Assembly: GCF_002295115.1 (NCBI RefSeq)
Contig: NZ_NSFV01000011.1
Coordinates: forward strand, 62,001-126,000
DNA length: 64,000 bases
DNA from: Mesorhizobium sp. WSM4311
GTDB taxonomy: Bacteria > Pseudomonadota > Alphaproteobacteria > Rhizobiales > Rhizobiaceae
Direction: 5' to 3'
Part shown: in pieces, positions 1 to 8,571 of the stretch
Numbering within the stretch: position 1 is the stretch's first letter
Layout of the letters: every line of letters starts with the position of its first letter
The notes under the pieces: generated by a model
Told to the model about the DNA's origin: nothing
The model's database searches: none
What the model saw: the letters and a program-made list of their open reading frames with translations, nothing else
Made by a program: the position numbers and the translations under genes

Positions 1-1777
1 CCTGGCCTTTCACGCCAGCGGCCTGGGCTGCTGGACTCTGCGACGGCAGCGGCGACGGAAGGCTTGTCCAGTCGTCAGGCGTGACCTCGCTTCGCACCGT
101 GAGCGCCGGCGGTGGCAGGACGCGGTCCTTCAACCGCGGGTCTTCGAAGTAGCGCGCCTTCTTCGCCCGGATCGGCGGCGTACCGGCCAGCATGACGATT
201 TCGTCGCCAGCCGGCAGTTGCATGATCTCGCCGGGTGTCAGCAACGGCCGCGCCGTCTCGGAGCGCGAAACCATGAGATGACCGAGCCATGGCGAAAGCC
301 GGTGACCGGCATAGTTCTTCATCGCCTTCATTTCGGTTGCCGTGCCCAGCGCATCCGACACGCGCTTGGCGGTGCGCTCGTCATTCGTCGCGAAGCTGAC
401 GCGCACGTGGCAGTTGTCGAGGATCGAGTTGTTCGGTCCGTAGGCCTTCTCGATCTGATTGAGAGACTGCGCGATCAGAAAGCTTTTCAGGCCATAGCCG
501 GCCATGAAAGCAAGCGCTGACTCGAAGAAGTCGAGCCGTCCGAGCGCCGGGAACTCGTCCAGCATGAGCAGCAACCGATGACGATCCATTCTCTCGTGCA
601 AGTCCTCGGTCAGGCGCCGGCCGATCTGGTTGAGAATGAGACGGATCAGCGGTTTGGTGCGACTGATGTCGGAGGGCGGAACGACGAGGTAGAGCGTCGC
701 CGGAGCGGCATCCGCGACGATGTCGGCGATGCGCCAGTCACAGGCGCGGGTGACCGCGGCGACGACCGGATCGCGGTAGAGGCCGAGGAAGGACATCGAG
801 GTCGAAAGCACGCCTGAACGTTCGTTGTCGGACTTGTTCAGCAACTCTCGTGCAGCACTTGCAATGACCGGGTGCGGACCGCCCTCCCCCAGATGCGCCG
901 TCGTCATCATGGCGGCCAGTGTCGCCTCGATCGGTCGCTTGGGATCGGACAGAAATGCCGCAACGCCGGCCAGTGTCTTGTCGGGTCCGGCGTAGAGCAC
1001 ATGCAGGATCGCGCCGACCAGAAGCGCGTGACTGGTCTTTTCCCAGTGGTTGCGTCGTTCAAGCGAGCCTTCGGGATCGACCAGAATATCGGCGATGTTT
1101 TGAACGTCGCGCACCTCCCATTCACCCCGCCGGACCTCCAGCAAGGGGTTGTAGGCGTTCGACCTGGCATTGGTCGGATCAAACAGCAGTACCCGGCCGT
1201 GCCGAGCGCGGAAACCGGCGGTAAGGCGCCAGTTCTCGCCCTTGATGTCATGGACGATCGCCGAGCCGGGCCAGGTCAGCAGCGACGGCACGACCAGGCC
1301 AACACCCTTGCCCGAACGCGTCGGCGCAAAGCAGAGCACATGCTCTGGCCCGTCATGGCGCAGATAATTCGGCCCATATCGCCCGAGCACCACACCGTCC
1401 GGAACAAGCAGGCCGGCGGCCTTGACCTCGCTCCTTTCGGCCCAGCGGGCGGAGCCGTAGGTCTCGACCTTCGTCGCTTCGCGGGCACGCCACAGGGACA
1501 TGCCGATCGCCACGGCGATTGCGATGAAGCCGCCCGAGGCAGCGATGAGGCCGCCGCGCATGAAGATGCCGGGCGCATAGGCGTCGTAGAAATACCACCA
1601 CCAGAAGATGGCTGGCGGATAGTAGATGGGCATGCCGGCGATGACGACCCAAGGCGGGCCCAGCTGTGTCTGGTACCCCAACTGCCACGCCGACCACTGC
1701 GTCGCCCCCCAGGTGGTGAGCAGCACGATCAGGAAGACAACGACAATCTGGCCCCAGAGGACTTTTGTTCCCGACAT
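1..1777 (-). CDS. traG: Conjugal transfer coupling protein TraG/VirD4 (C-terminus outside window)
   Basis: Type IV coupling protein: an inner-membrane ATPase that brings the relaxase-DNA complex to the mating channel. The frame is open from the ATG at 1777 to the window edge, about 592 codons. Hydrophobic segments lie near residues 10-25, 50-65 and 80-100. Walker A (PTRSGKG) is near residue 150, GSAIVHDIKGENWR follows it, and Walker B (LLMLDEFPALG) is near residue 407. The start has a GAGGAG ribosome site. It is the last visible gene of the minus-strand transfer cluster. The end is cut by the window, so the true length is unknown. Family assignment is firm. Confidence 0.93.
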   Translation of the reverse strand, partial: MSGTKVLWGQIVVVFLIVLLTTWGATQWSAWQLGYQTQLGPPWVVIAGMPIYYPPAIFWWWYFYDAYAPGIFMRGGLIAASGGFIAIAVAIGMSLWRAREATKVETYGSARWAERSEVKAAGLLVPDGVVLGRYGPNYLRHDGPEHVLCFAPTRSGKGVGLVVPSLLTWPGSAIVHDIKGENWRLTAGFRARHGRVLLFDPTNARSNAYNPLLEVRRGEWEVRDVQNIADILVDPEGSLERRNHWEKTSHALLVGAILHVLYAGPDKTLAGVAAFLSDPKRPIEATLAAMMTTAHLGEGGPHPVIASAARELLNKSDNERSGVLSTSMSFLGLYRDPVVAAVTRACDWRIADIVADAAPATLYLVVPPSDISRTKPLIRLILNQIGRRLTEDLHERMDRHRLLLMLDEFPALGRLDFFESALAFMAGYGLKSFLIAQSLNQIEKAYGPNNSILDNCHVRVSFATNDERTAKRVSDALGTATEMKAMKNYAGHRLSPWLGHLMVSRSETARPLLTPGEIMQLPAGDEIVMLAGTPPIRAKKARYFEDPRLKDRVLPPPALTVRSEVTPDDWTSLPSPLPSQSPAAQAAGVKGQ

Positions 1778-2027
1778 GCGTTTCTCCTCGCTGCGAAGAG
1801 GTCCGGCAAAGTGCATTTGAATTCAACGGCCCATCCGACCCGATCGCGCGGTGTCGAGCTGTCGGCAAGGAAGACAGGCGATCGGCAGCCATGGACCCGC
1901 GCTCGAGCAGCCCGCAAAAGACGGGATCCGGCGTAGGTCATGCGATCGCAGGCGTTGGCAATCTCACGTTCCCTACGAAACTCTGGATGCGTGCCGATCG
2001 CCACCGGCCGAAGCTTTGCCGATGAGA

Positions 2028-3767
2028 TCACAACCCCAGTCCTTGCTTGCGCCCGAAACTCCAGTCAATGCCGCCGTCGCCGCGGGCGATGCCGGCGATA
2101 TGGTTGCCGAGATGCCGCTCCAACGACGGCGTCCACGGCACCAGTTGAAAGCCGAGCCCGTCATCGATCATCGCAAAACGGCCGGAGGCAAGCGCAAAGC
2201 GCTGGCGGTAAATACCGGACACGAATTCGCCACTGCCGGCACGGTTGAAGGGCTGGCCGGACGTCGCCGCGAGCTTGCTGCCCAGTGCGTCGATCTCCCT
2301 TCGGCGCAAAGTGTCGATCAAGCCGTTGGCAAAGACGATGCCGCGTGCCTGCCGCTCAGCCAGATCCAGGCCGACCAGATGTTTGGCACGCCGATTCATC
2401 GCATGCCGCACCTCAGCACCGAATCCGCCATCGGACAGCGGTGCCGGCTTGCGCGCGAGCGCCTGCCTGTCGAGCCAGGTCGCGCCATCGGCGACGACCT
2501 GGCGTTCGATGTCGAGGTCGCTGCGAACGGCGAGCGCGAGGCGCCGGCGTCCTTGGGCGTCGTCGAACTTGCGCAGCTCGACGATCGAGCCCGGTGCGCC
2601 ATCACCCGCTGCGTCGAGATCGGGAAGTCGGACATGATGGCAACGGCCGTCGACGCCGTCGATGACCGCATAGGCCGTGCCCTTGAGCTCGTCATCCAGC
2701 CCGCGCTCGACCAGGCGGCCCAGGATGGTTTCGTCAAGCGTCTCCGCCGCCAGCACATAGCTGGCACTGGCGCGCTCGATGTCGCGCCCGCAAAGCGCCC
2801 GATGCAGGCGTTTGATGATATCGCCGCGTTCGCCGAGCTCACGCAGCGTCGCCTCGGCTTTGTCGCTGACGACCCATTGGCCAGGACCGATCTCATCGGC
2901 AAGGCCGAGCCCCTCGAGTCTGCGCAGGCGCCCGACCTTGAAGGTGCTGAATTCGTCAGGCCGGCGATCGGCGTGAGGCGCAAGGTCGATGATGCCGTCT
3001 GGACCAGCATCGCGCATCAGCTGGCGGTCGAGTCCAGTCCAGCCATCCGCATCGACCTGCCGCTCGACGTCCCGGCGGACTTCGAGATCGGAGCGGAGGC
3101 CGAGCTCCCGCGTGATGAGGGCGCTGGCGCGATCGCGCATGCCGCGGCTGATGTAATCGCGAGAGATCACGAGGTCCCGGCCATCATCGCCCCGGCCGCG
3201 CAAGATGACGTGGAGATGCGGGTTGTCGGTGTTCCAGTGATCGACCGCAACCCAATCGAGCGACGTGCCGAGATCCTTTTCCATCCGGCCCATCAAGTCG
3301 CGCGTAAAGGATTTCAGATCCGCCATTTCGGCGGCGTCCTGCGGCGAGACGATGAAGCGGAAATGATGCCGGTCATCCCTGCAGCGCTCGACGAAATCCG
3401 TGACCGAAGCATCCTCGACCTCGGGGCCAAACATGCGGGCTTTGGCGCCGTCGAGCGTCACACCTGCGCGCTGCAGATAGGTGAGGTGGGTCGCCAGCGG
3501 CGCGGCGCGTTTCGAATGGCGAACCACGCGGGTCTTGATGACGGCGACGCGGGAACGGCTGGTCAGGAAGCGATTGGCCTGAATGCTGGCCACCCTGCCC
3601 CGGCCAAACTGCGAATGACTGGAGAGCCAGATCCGGCCGGAGCGCGACACGCTGCCGCCGGCCTTTTGCGTTGCGGCAAGCGCCTGGGCGATGAAGGGCC
3701 GGGAGGACTGGGAACGCGTCGAGCGAACGCGGCCCGGACGGATGAGGAATTCGCGCTCATCGGCCAT
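2028..3767 (-). CDS. rlxS: Relaxase (VirD2/RlxS-like, DUF3363 type)
   Basis: Site-specific transesterase that nicks oriT and pilots the strand in conjugation. The protein is 579 aa. The N-terminal third carries the relaxase metal-binding histidines (HHFRF near 135, then DHWNTDNPHLHV near 190); the rest is the long DUF3363-type C-terminal region. I chose MADEREFL at 3767 because it matches the usual N-terminus; no clear ribosome site precedes it, and an upstream ATG at 3830 falls inside the putative oriT hairpin. TraG begins 251 bp downstream. The gap between them holds no convincing gene. The symbol follows the ICE of Mesorhizobium loti and is inference. Confidence 0.88.
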   Translation of the reverse strand: MADEREFLIRPGRVRSTRSQSSRPFIAQALAATQKAGGSVSRSGRIWLSSHSQFGRGRVASIQANRFLTSRSRVAVIKTRVVRHSKRAAPLATHLTYLQRAGVTLDGAKARMFGPEVEDASVTDFVERCRDDRHHFRFIVSPQDAAEMADLKSFTRDLMGRMEKDLGTSLDWVAVDHWNTDNPHLHVILRGRGDDGRDLVISRDYISRGMRDRASALITRELGLRSDLEVRRDVERQVDADGWTGLDRQLMRDAGPDGIIDLAPHADRRPDEFSTFKVGRLRRLEGLGLADEIGPGQWVVSDKAEATLRELGERGDIIKRLHRALCGRDIERASASYVLAAETLDETILGRLVERGLDDELKGTAYAVIDGVDGRCHHVRLPDLDAAGDGAPGSIVELRKFDDAQGRRRLALAVRSDLDIERQVVADGATWLDRQALARKPAPLSDGGFGAEVRHAMNRRAKHLVGLDLAERQARGIVFANGLIDTLRRREIDALGSKLAATSGQPFNRAGSGEFVSGIYRQRFALASGRFAMIDDGLGFQLVPWTPSLERHLGNHIAGIARGDGGIDWSFGRKQGLGL

Positions 3768-3817
3768 GACGCCGGCCCGCAACGTGCGATGAACGCAGCA
3801 GATACGACATGTTGTCT

Positions 3818-3910
3818 GCCTCCGGCACATTGCGCCGAAGCGCGGCAATGTGCCGGAGGCGGCGAAAAACCCAACAAAGACAGCCGACCGGCCGGCGCAC
3901 AATGTGCGCC
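3818..3910. other. Candidate origin of transfer (oriT): two inverted repeats upstream of the relaxase
   Basis: A perfect 16-bp inverted repeat (3818-3833 and 3845-3860, 11-bp spacer) is followed by a 17-bp palindrome at 3894-3910 (GGCGCAC-AAT-GTGCGCC). The palindrome runs into CTTTTAT, so it contains GTGCGCCCTT, close to the core GTGCGCCCT of the RSF1010/Ti-plasmid class of oriT. The region lies in the 243-bp gap between relaxase and transglycosylase, where oriT is expected. The right palindrome plus T-run could instead be a plus-strand terminator. Confidence 0.5.
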
Positions 3911-4010
3911 CTTTTATCTCGCCATCCCTCGGTCGTTGCCTCGCGACCTATCCATCGCGCACGCCATAACGCCCAACAAGACGCCAGGGCGCGAATTGAG
4001 AACAAATCCT

Positions 4011-4787
4011 TCATGGCTCCGACGTCCAGACATCGGGGCTGCTGAACAGCTCGCGCGACCGCGGACCGGCTGAAAAAAGATCGCCCGCCCGAGACGATGC
4101 TTGCATGTCGGCCGATGCGCCCTCGCCCAACGAGCGATCGGCGGTGGCGGTCGAGCCGGATCGGTTTGTGAACAGCGGCGCGACGGTCCATGCAACGGCG
4201 TTGCGCTGAGCGGCGGTCAGCGCGCCGGGACCATCACCGCCGTCCCAGAAAGGGCGCAGTCTTGCAACGTAGGACCGGGTCTCGGCCGGTAGGAGACGGC
4301 CCTTCAAAGAGGCTTCGTAACGGGCCGGCCCCGCATTGTAGGCCGCCAGGAAACCAGGCGAGCCGTATCGATCATACAGCTCGCGCAGATAGGCCGTTCC
4401 GGCGAGAATGTTGTCGCGCGGATCAAAAGGATTGTGGCCCAAATGATGGCGAAGGCGCAGCTCAGCCCAGGTCGCGGGCATGACCTGCATCAACCCTACC
4501 GCGCCTTTGCGCGAGACGGCGACCGGGTCGCGAGCGCTTTCCAGGCGCATGATCGCCCGTATCCAGCGTTCCGGGATGCGGAAGCGATGTGACGCCTCGG
4601 CAATGTGCGCTGCATAGGGATCGTCCGTGGACTGGCGTGAGACCGGTGCTGGTTGTGCGTCGGCGCCCGTCAATCCGTGACAGAAGATCGCCATGCCGGC
4701 AGCAAACAAAAGAGTTCCAGGCCTCACCCGCATGCGACCAAGGAAACGCCGTCCGGCGGCACGCATCTTTGCCGCTCGCAAGGTCAT
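4011..4787 (-). CDS. Lytic transglycosylase (SLT domain), conjugation-associated
   Basis: Peptidoglycan lytic transglycosylase that opens the wall for the transfer apparatus. It has 258 aa with a basic N-terminus, a hydrophobic signal segment (about residues 26-44) ending near ADAQ, then an SLT/goose-lysozyme domain: catalytic Glu in [10 protein letters not shown], then [26 protein letters not shown] and FLAAYNAGP. The start overlaps the stop of the upstream DUF736 gene (ATGA), which indicates translational coupling. A shorter start at MRVRPG is possible. Equivalent to VirB1/TrbN-type accessory enzymes. Confidence 0.9.
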   Translation of the reverse strand: MTLRAAKMRAAGRRFLGRMRVRPGTLLFAAGMAIFCHGLTGADAQPAPVSRQSTDDPYAAHIAEASHRFRIPERWIRAIMRLESARDPVAVSRKGAVGLMQVMPATWAELRLRHHLGHNPFDPRDNILAGTAYLRELYDRYGSPGFLAAYNAGPARYEASLKGRLLPAETRSYVARLRPFWDGGDGPGALTAAQRNAVAWTVAPLFTNRSGSTATADRSLGEGASADMQASSRAGDLFSAGPRSRELFSSPDVWTSEP

Positions 4788-5119
4788 CGTGAGCGATCGT
4801 GACGCGATTTCGGCCGGCTCCAGCGCAGCGACCAGGAGCTCCCATCCGCGCTGGGACGGAAAAGGTTGGCGCGGAAACGCCGGCCAAACATCGGATCCTC
4901 CAACCGGCAGGACAAATAGTCGCCCGCGGCCGGCCCGGTCTCCCTCCAGGCCGCGCCGATTTCCGGGCCGCTGTCGTCGCCGATATGGATGCGAAAATCC
5001 GGTGCATTGCCCTCGGATGTCCTTGTCGGGACGAGCACCAATTCGGCATCCAGAAGCAGCGTTCGAATGCGACCGCTGAAACCAGATTGGGTTTGCTCGA
5101 AAACACCGATCTCGGGCAT
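4784..5119 (-). CDS. DUF736 family protein
   Basis: A 111-aa member of DUF736, a small family almost confined to conjugative elements of alpha- and gammaproteobacteria; its molecular role is not established. It shows the family pattern: an IGVFEQ start, a central [13 protein letters not shown], a [10 protein letters not shown] stretch and a terminal W-S-x-R. A good ribosome site (AAGGAGA) precedes the ATG at 5119. It lies 36 bp after traF and overlaps the transglycosylase start by 4 bp. A second intact copy lies at 12995-13306 and a fragment at 9764-9907. Confidence 0.85.
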   Translation of the reverse strand: MPEIGVFEQTQSGFSGRIRTLLLDAELVLVPTRTSEGNAPDFRIHIGDDSGPEIGAAWRETGPAAGDYLSCRLEDPMFGRRFRANLFRPSADGSSWSLRWSRPKSRHDRSR

Positions 5120-5155
5120 GGAAATGTCTCCTTCCTGTTTTGGTTTGGCTGGGTT

Positions 5156-5701
5156 TCAGTTCTCCGGAGCGAGCCAGACGTAGCGTCCGTCGCCCCTCTC
5201 GTCGGTCCAGAGCGGCAGCGCGCGTCCGACGATCGAGGTCGCCGGGAAAGGCCCGAAATAACGGCCGTCGAGGCTGTCCCCGACCTTCCGGTTCATGACG
5301 AAGATTTCGTCGGCGGCGATGATGCGGCAGCCCTGCCAGTCAGGCAGAGAACGCCCCTTGTGGTCGCGCGCAAGTGCTGCGCCCAACGCGACGCCGTCGG
5401 CAGTGACAATGCGCCCGATGCGACAGACCTTTTGCCCGGGGAGTGCCACGATGGTCTTCAACATCGGTACGCCAATCGGAAGATAGCCGCGCTGCGCTGC
5501 GAACCGGGCGATCGGTTCGGGCGGTTCAACGACTGCGAGCTCGCCGGCCGCAGCGTGCGTGCCTCGGCTCACCGCGTAGAGGCCGATGGGCGCGCTGGCC
5601 GATGCGTTCCACATCAACAGCGGCGGCATCTTCACGACAGCCGGCGTAACGATCGCGGCGACCGCGGCAAGCGCCGTGATTGAGCAGGCAAGGCGGCTCA
5701 T
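5156..5701 (-). CDS. traF: TraF-type S26 family signal peptidase
   Basis: Conjugative transfer peptidase of family S26, thought to process (and in RP4 to cyclise) the pilin. The protein is 181 aa from MSRLACS, chosen because its ATG overlaps the stop of the preceding DUF2840 gene (ATGA). An N-terminal membrane anchor lies at about residues 5-25. The catalytic Ser sits in SASAPIGLY and the catalytic Lys in [11 protein letters not shown]. The C-terminal [13 protein letters not shown] and VGRALPLW are typical of the family. A longer in-frame start at 5800 would add an unlikely arginine-rich extension inside the neighbour gene. Confidence 0.9.
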   Translation of the reverse strand: MSRLACSITALAAVAAIVTPAVVKMPPLLMWNASASAPIGLYAVSRGTHAAAGELAVVEPPEPIARFAAQRGYLPIGVPMLKTIVALPGQKVCRIGRIVTADGVALGAALARDHKGRSLPDWQGCRIIAADEIFVMNRKVGDSLDGRYFGPFPATSIVGRALPLWTDERGDGRYVWLAPEN

Positions 5702-6189
5702 GATGTGGCTCGCTTGCGCAACAGGAAGCCCTGGTGCTGTTCGAGCGAATAGGCGCGCGGGGTTCCGCCGGCGACCAGGCGGTTGTGGGTTTGGCGCCAA
5801 TAGTCGGGCGCGGCATCGGCGGGATGAATGCCGATCGCCTCAATCGCGTCGATCAGCTGGAGGACGCGCTCGACCTTGTTCCAGCCCGTGATCGTGAGCA
5901 GGATCTCACCGCCAGGCCGGATGTGAGGCAGCGTCTGATAAGCTTGCGAGGGTCGGACGGCACGCACGATATCGATGCGCGACATGACGGTGCCGAAGTC
6001 GTTGGCCGCCCAGCGCACAAAGGCAAAAACAACGTCCGGCGCAAATGCGAGAACGCGGCGGCGCCTGTCGATGATTGTCTCATGGACGGTTCGCCCGAAG
6101 CGGATCCGATGTTCAATCCGCTTATCGACCCAGATCAACTCGACGGTCGTGAGCGCGCTACGCGGCATGGCTTGTGGAAACGACGTCAT
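5698..6189 (-). CDS. DUF2840 domain protein
   Basis: A 163-aa conserved protein of unknown function found next to traF in this ICE class. Recognisable parts are TTVELIWVDKRIEHRIRFG at the N-terminus, FVRWAANDFGT in the middle, and the tail AYSLEQHQGFLLRKR. It overlaps both neighbours by 4 bp (repA before, traF after), so repA-DUF2840-traF is a translationally coupled chain. In related elements I recall a ParA-type ATPase between repA and this gene; here there is no room for one. Confidence 0.8.
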   Translation of the reverse strand: MTSFPQAMPRSALTTVELIWVDKRIEHRIRFGRTVHETIIDRRRRVLAFAPDVVFAFVRWAANDFGTVMSRIDIVRAVRPSQAYQTLPHIRPGGEILLTITGWNKVERVLQLIDAIEAIGIHPADAAPDYWRQTHNRLVAGGTPRAYSLEQHQGFLLRKRATS

Positions 6190-7271
6190 GTGTCATCGCC
6201 CGTGCGGCGACCGGCGCGTTGGCCATCGCGTGTCGGTCGGCCAGCAGCCAGCCGCGACTGTTCCTCGCGCTGGTTCGCCGGGTGCCGCGCAAGACTGTTA
6301 GATTGACTGTTAGACTCCAAGTTAGGAGCGCGATTTTCCTCGCCGGTGCCACGGCTTAGGGCCGCTGGCGGTTCCCGATAGCCCGATAGTGCGGTTCCCG
6401 ATGGCACGACGGTTCGGGTTCCCGATAGCACGAGCCTGTCAACAAGGGCTGGCGCCGGTTCGAACGCCAAAAGAACGCGGCCGCTGGCTTCGACTTCCGT
6501 GAACAGAAGGTACCCGGGCAGCGGTTGGCGGCGCACGATGTCGCGCAGCTCGAAGGCGAAGCGCTTGAGCGGGGAGAGGCTGCCGGACTTCTGATGCAAA
6601 TGCCGGATGTCGAAACGCCAGCCGGCACGCTGGCGCCCGCCATGCTTGCGCACCAGCCGGTAGAGCCAGCGATCGAGGCCACCCGTCAGCCCGAAATAGG
6701 CACGATCAATCGTCAGAATAAGCGCTGAGTCCACAACCGCGCGGTAGAACCAGTCCGGCAAAATTAACTCGAGGCCGAGCGGGCGGCCGTTTCGGCCGGT
6801 GCATTCCTGCCACTCATTGATCCACGAGAAGCGATGGCGCCTGCCTTCGGCGGGTTGGCGGATCGAGGTGACGACGCTCGTCGATTGCAGGCGATCGAGC
6901 GCTGCCTTGAGGCGCTGGTAGTCTCGCTTCGAGACGCCGCGGCCGATGAAGGTCAGCATTTCGTATGGCGTTGCAGCCATCAGGCGCGACGTGCGCAGCC
7001 CGGCGTCGCGTGCGTTGACGATCTGGCTTGCGGCCCAGATCAGGATATCGGCATCCCAGATTGTCGCCATCCCGTGGTCAGGCACGGCCTCCACCCTGAT
7101 GGTCACATCGCCAACGCGAAAGTCGATCGGCGCGATGCGTCTGGATTTGGCGAGGGAAAAGAAAGGATAGGCCATGAGGTCCTGCGCATCGCGTGGTGCG
7201 AAATCACCGGGCAGCGCGTGGAACAGGTCGAGCTGTCCGCGCTCGGAGGGTTGGCGTGTTCGTCCCGACAT
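6186..7271 (-). CDS. repA: Replication initiator protein A (RepA/RPA family)
   Basis: A 361-aa plasmid-type initiator carried by the ICE, probably supporting transient replication of the excised circle. Family landmarks are QLDLFHALPGDFAPRDAQDLM near the N-terminus, PFFSLAKSRR, LIWAASQI, and paired winged-helix regions (YQRLKAALDRLQSTSVVTSI and RWLYRLVRKHGG). The C-terminal 70 residues are low-complexity, polar and arginine-rich, and contain a repeated SGTRT/SGTAL/SGYRE peptide that reflects iteron-like DNA repeats beneath it. The gene starts 15 bp after rdfS and is coupled to DUF2840. Confidence 0.87.
   Translation of the reverse strand: MSGRTRQPSERGQLDLFHALPGDFAPRDAQDLMAYPFFSLAKSRRIAPIDFRVGDVTIRVEAVPDHGMATIWDADILIWAASQIVNARDAGLRTSRLMAATPYEMLTFIGRGVSKRDYQRLKAALDRLQSTSVVTSIRQPAEGRRHRFSWINEWQECTGRNGRPLGLELILPDWFYRAVVDSALILTIDRAYFGLTGGLDRWLYRLVRKHGGRQRAGWRFDIRHLHQKSGSLSPLKRFAFELRDIVRRQPLPGYLLFTEVEASGRVLLAFEPAPALVDRLVLSGTRTVVPSGTALSGYREPPAALSRGTGEENRAPNLESNSQSNSLARHPANQREEQSRLAAGRPTRDGQRAGRRTGDDT
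6370..6433. repeat. Three iteron-like direct repeats inside the repA 3' region
   Basis: The sequence GGTTCCCGAT, extended by RGCMCGA, occurs at 6370, 6393 and 6417, so the copies are 23 and 24 bp apart, about two helical turns. That phasing is typical of initiator-binding iterons. The repeats lie in the coding sequence for the RepA tail. Binding by RepA is inference. Confidence 0.6.
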
Positions 7272-7286
7272 CGGGTTGGCGGCGGC

Positions 7287-7568
7287 TTAGCGGGTTTCGC
7301 GCCCGGCATAGGGGATCAACCGGGCTGCATGAGGCTTGGCGGGCAGCACCGAGCCATGCGGATCGGACGTCGAGGTCATTGCCCCGCGCTGCACCCAGGC
7401 TTGAAGATCGTCGACGGCGTAGACGACGCGGCCGCCAAGCTTGCGATAGGCAGGCCCGGTCCCGTAGGTGCGGTGCTTCTCCAGGGTGCGCGCAGAGAGG
7501 CTGAGGAAATGCGCGGCCTCCGCGGTGCGCAGGTAGCGCGGCGGCATTGCCGCGGTGTTGGCGTTCAT
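7287..7568 (-). CDS. rdfS: AlpA-like helix-turn-helix protein, RdfS-type excisionase
   Basis: A 93-aa MerR/AlpA-type DNA-binding protein. The visible motif RYLRTAEAAHFLSLSARTLEKHRTYG is a winged helix, followed by GPAYRKLGGRVVYAVDDLQAWV, the standard AlpA ending. I chose MNANTAA at 7568, preceded by AAGGAGA, over an upstream start. In the symbiosis-island ICE of M. loti, RdfS of this family is the recombination directionality factor and also activates transfer genes. Position between the DUF2285 activator and repA/traF matches that role. Naming rests on family and context. Confidence 0.75.
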   Translation of the reverse strand: MNANTAAMPPRYLRTAEAAHFLSLSARTLEKHRTYGTGPAYRKLGGRVVYAVDDLQAWVQRGAMTSTSDPHGSVLPAKPHAARLIPYAGRETR

Positions 7569-7689
7569 GGGGCGTCTCCTTCCGGCCGTCGCGGTTGAAC
7601 GGCGTTCCATGGCCAGGATGGAGGAGCAAGGGGCCGGTGATCAGGTGCGCAATTGACAGGCGCTTTTTTGCACCGTGAGCCACCAGGTT
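7569..7689 (-). promoter_or_regulatory. rdfS upstream region, presumed FseA-controlled promoter
   Basis: These 121 bp separate the stop of the split activator from the excisionase start and hold the rdfS ribosome site. By analogy with M. loti, FseA would activate transcription from here. I see no strong sigma-70 boxes, which fits an activator-dependent promoter but does not prove it. Confidence 0.35.
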
Positions 7690-8440
7690 TCAGGAGAGCC
7701 GCCGCCGCGCGCGCAGCAGTTGCCGATAGCCGCGCTCGACCATCTTCAGACCGTCGCGCATCAGGCGGTGCGTCTGGTAGCGGAAGGCGGAGTCGTGCCA
7801 ATCAGCCGCGCTGACCAGCCGCCTACCGAACAAGGCGGCCGCGACTTCAAAATGGGATGCGAGCTCCTCCCGGCCGTCCAGGCATCGCAGCATATGACCA
7901 AGGCGGCGGCGCTGCGCCGTGGTCAATCGGGCGTCGGGAAAATGGCGATTGGCGATCGAGCGAATGAAGCGCTCGATCGCCAGGAGGCGGTCGGGTGCCA
8001 TATCGTCGAGCGGGATGATGGCCGCCAAAGGCTTGCCTGGCCGCGGGTCACTGAGAAGCGCCACATGCGTGCCGCTGTGCTCAGCACGCATGTGAAGGCC
8101 GATCTCGTCGCGCTGGCCCTCGGCAAGCGCAACGACGGAAGGGATGTTCTGCGCGGCGTGCAGGCTCGGCGGAACCTCGATCAGATTGATGACGCCAGGG
8201 TCAATTTGAGGCGCCCAGTAGACGGATTGTTCGACGGCGGACTGGGCAGGCCTGGCGGCGAAACTGCAAACCCCAGCGCTTGCGCAATGCGCGCAGAGCC
8301 TTGGCTGACCGGGAGGCTGCGAAGTCTTGCTGATACTGCGGATTGCGCCGCAGGAACTCCCAGGCAATCACATCGGCGGCAGCGCCTTTGACGAATGCGT
8401 ATGCCTGTGGATCACGCCACTGCGATGTATCCGGTTTCAT
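7690..8440 (-). CDS. fseA: FseA-like excision activator, DUF6499 + DUF2285, read through a +1 ribosomal frameshift
   Basis: Two overlapping frames make one protein. Frame 1 (8440 down to 8201, 79 codons) encodes a DUF6499 domain: WRDPQAYAFVKG, DVIAWEFLRRNPQYQ, RALRKRWGLQF. Frame 2 (to 7690) encodes DUF2285: ALLSDPRPGKPLAAIIPLDD, RLLAIERFIRSI, LTTAQRRRLGHMLRCLDG, then the RLMRDGLKMVERGYRQLL tail. A +1 slip at codon 60 (TTT at 8263-8261, re-read as TTC) joins QF to AARPAQSAVEQ, giving about 249 aa. In M. loti R7A, FseA is made by exactly such a tRNA-Phe UUU-to-UUC slip and activates rdfS. Here it lies directly upstream of rdfS. A sequencing error is the main alternative. Confidence 0.82.
8260..8263 (-). 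other. Programmed +1 frameshift site (UUU-C)
   Basis: On the minus strand the codons read TTG CAG TTT CGC CGC. Shifting tRNA-Phe by +1 from TTT (8263-8261) to TTC (8262-8260) places GCC next, which is in frame with the DUF2285 domain. The site is in the last conserved motif (WGLQF) of the DUF6499 domain, as published for FseA. Confidence 0.75.
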
Positions 8441-8571
8441 CCGCGTCTTTCCCTTGTCAAAGATTTGATAGGGTGTCGCGGAGTTGAGCGAAATCCTTGG
8501 ATTCCGTCATTGACGAAGCCGACGGGGGAGCGCGGCGGGGCTGCGTGATCAGGCGATGATTGTCGAGAGGC

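Noticed and set aside
1729-2031. 100-codon minus-strand frame between traG and the relaxase
   Set aside because: It overlaps the start of traG and has no family likeness. Position alone does not justify it.
3891-3916. Palindrome plus T-run as only a terminator
   Set aside because: Not fully excluded, but no plus-strand gene ends here and the position before the relaxase with a matching oriT core makes oriT the better reading.
1851-4073. 740-codon plus-strand frame opposite the relaxase gene
   Set aside because: Antisense shadow of a GC-rich relaxase; no family likeness or ribosome site, while the minus-strand protein is clearly a relaxase.
8441-8571. TraR (tra-box) site upstream of fseA
   Set aside because: No 18-bp dyad of the tra-box type found; quorum control could not be supported.
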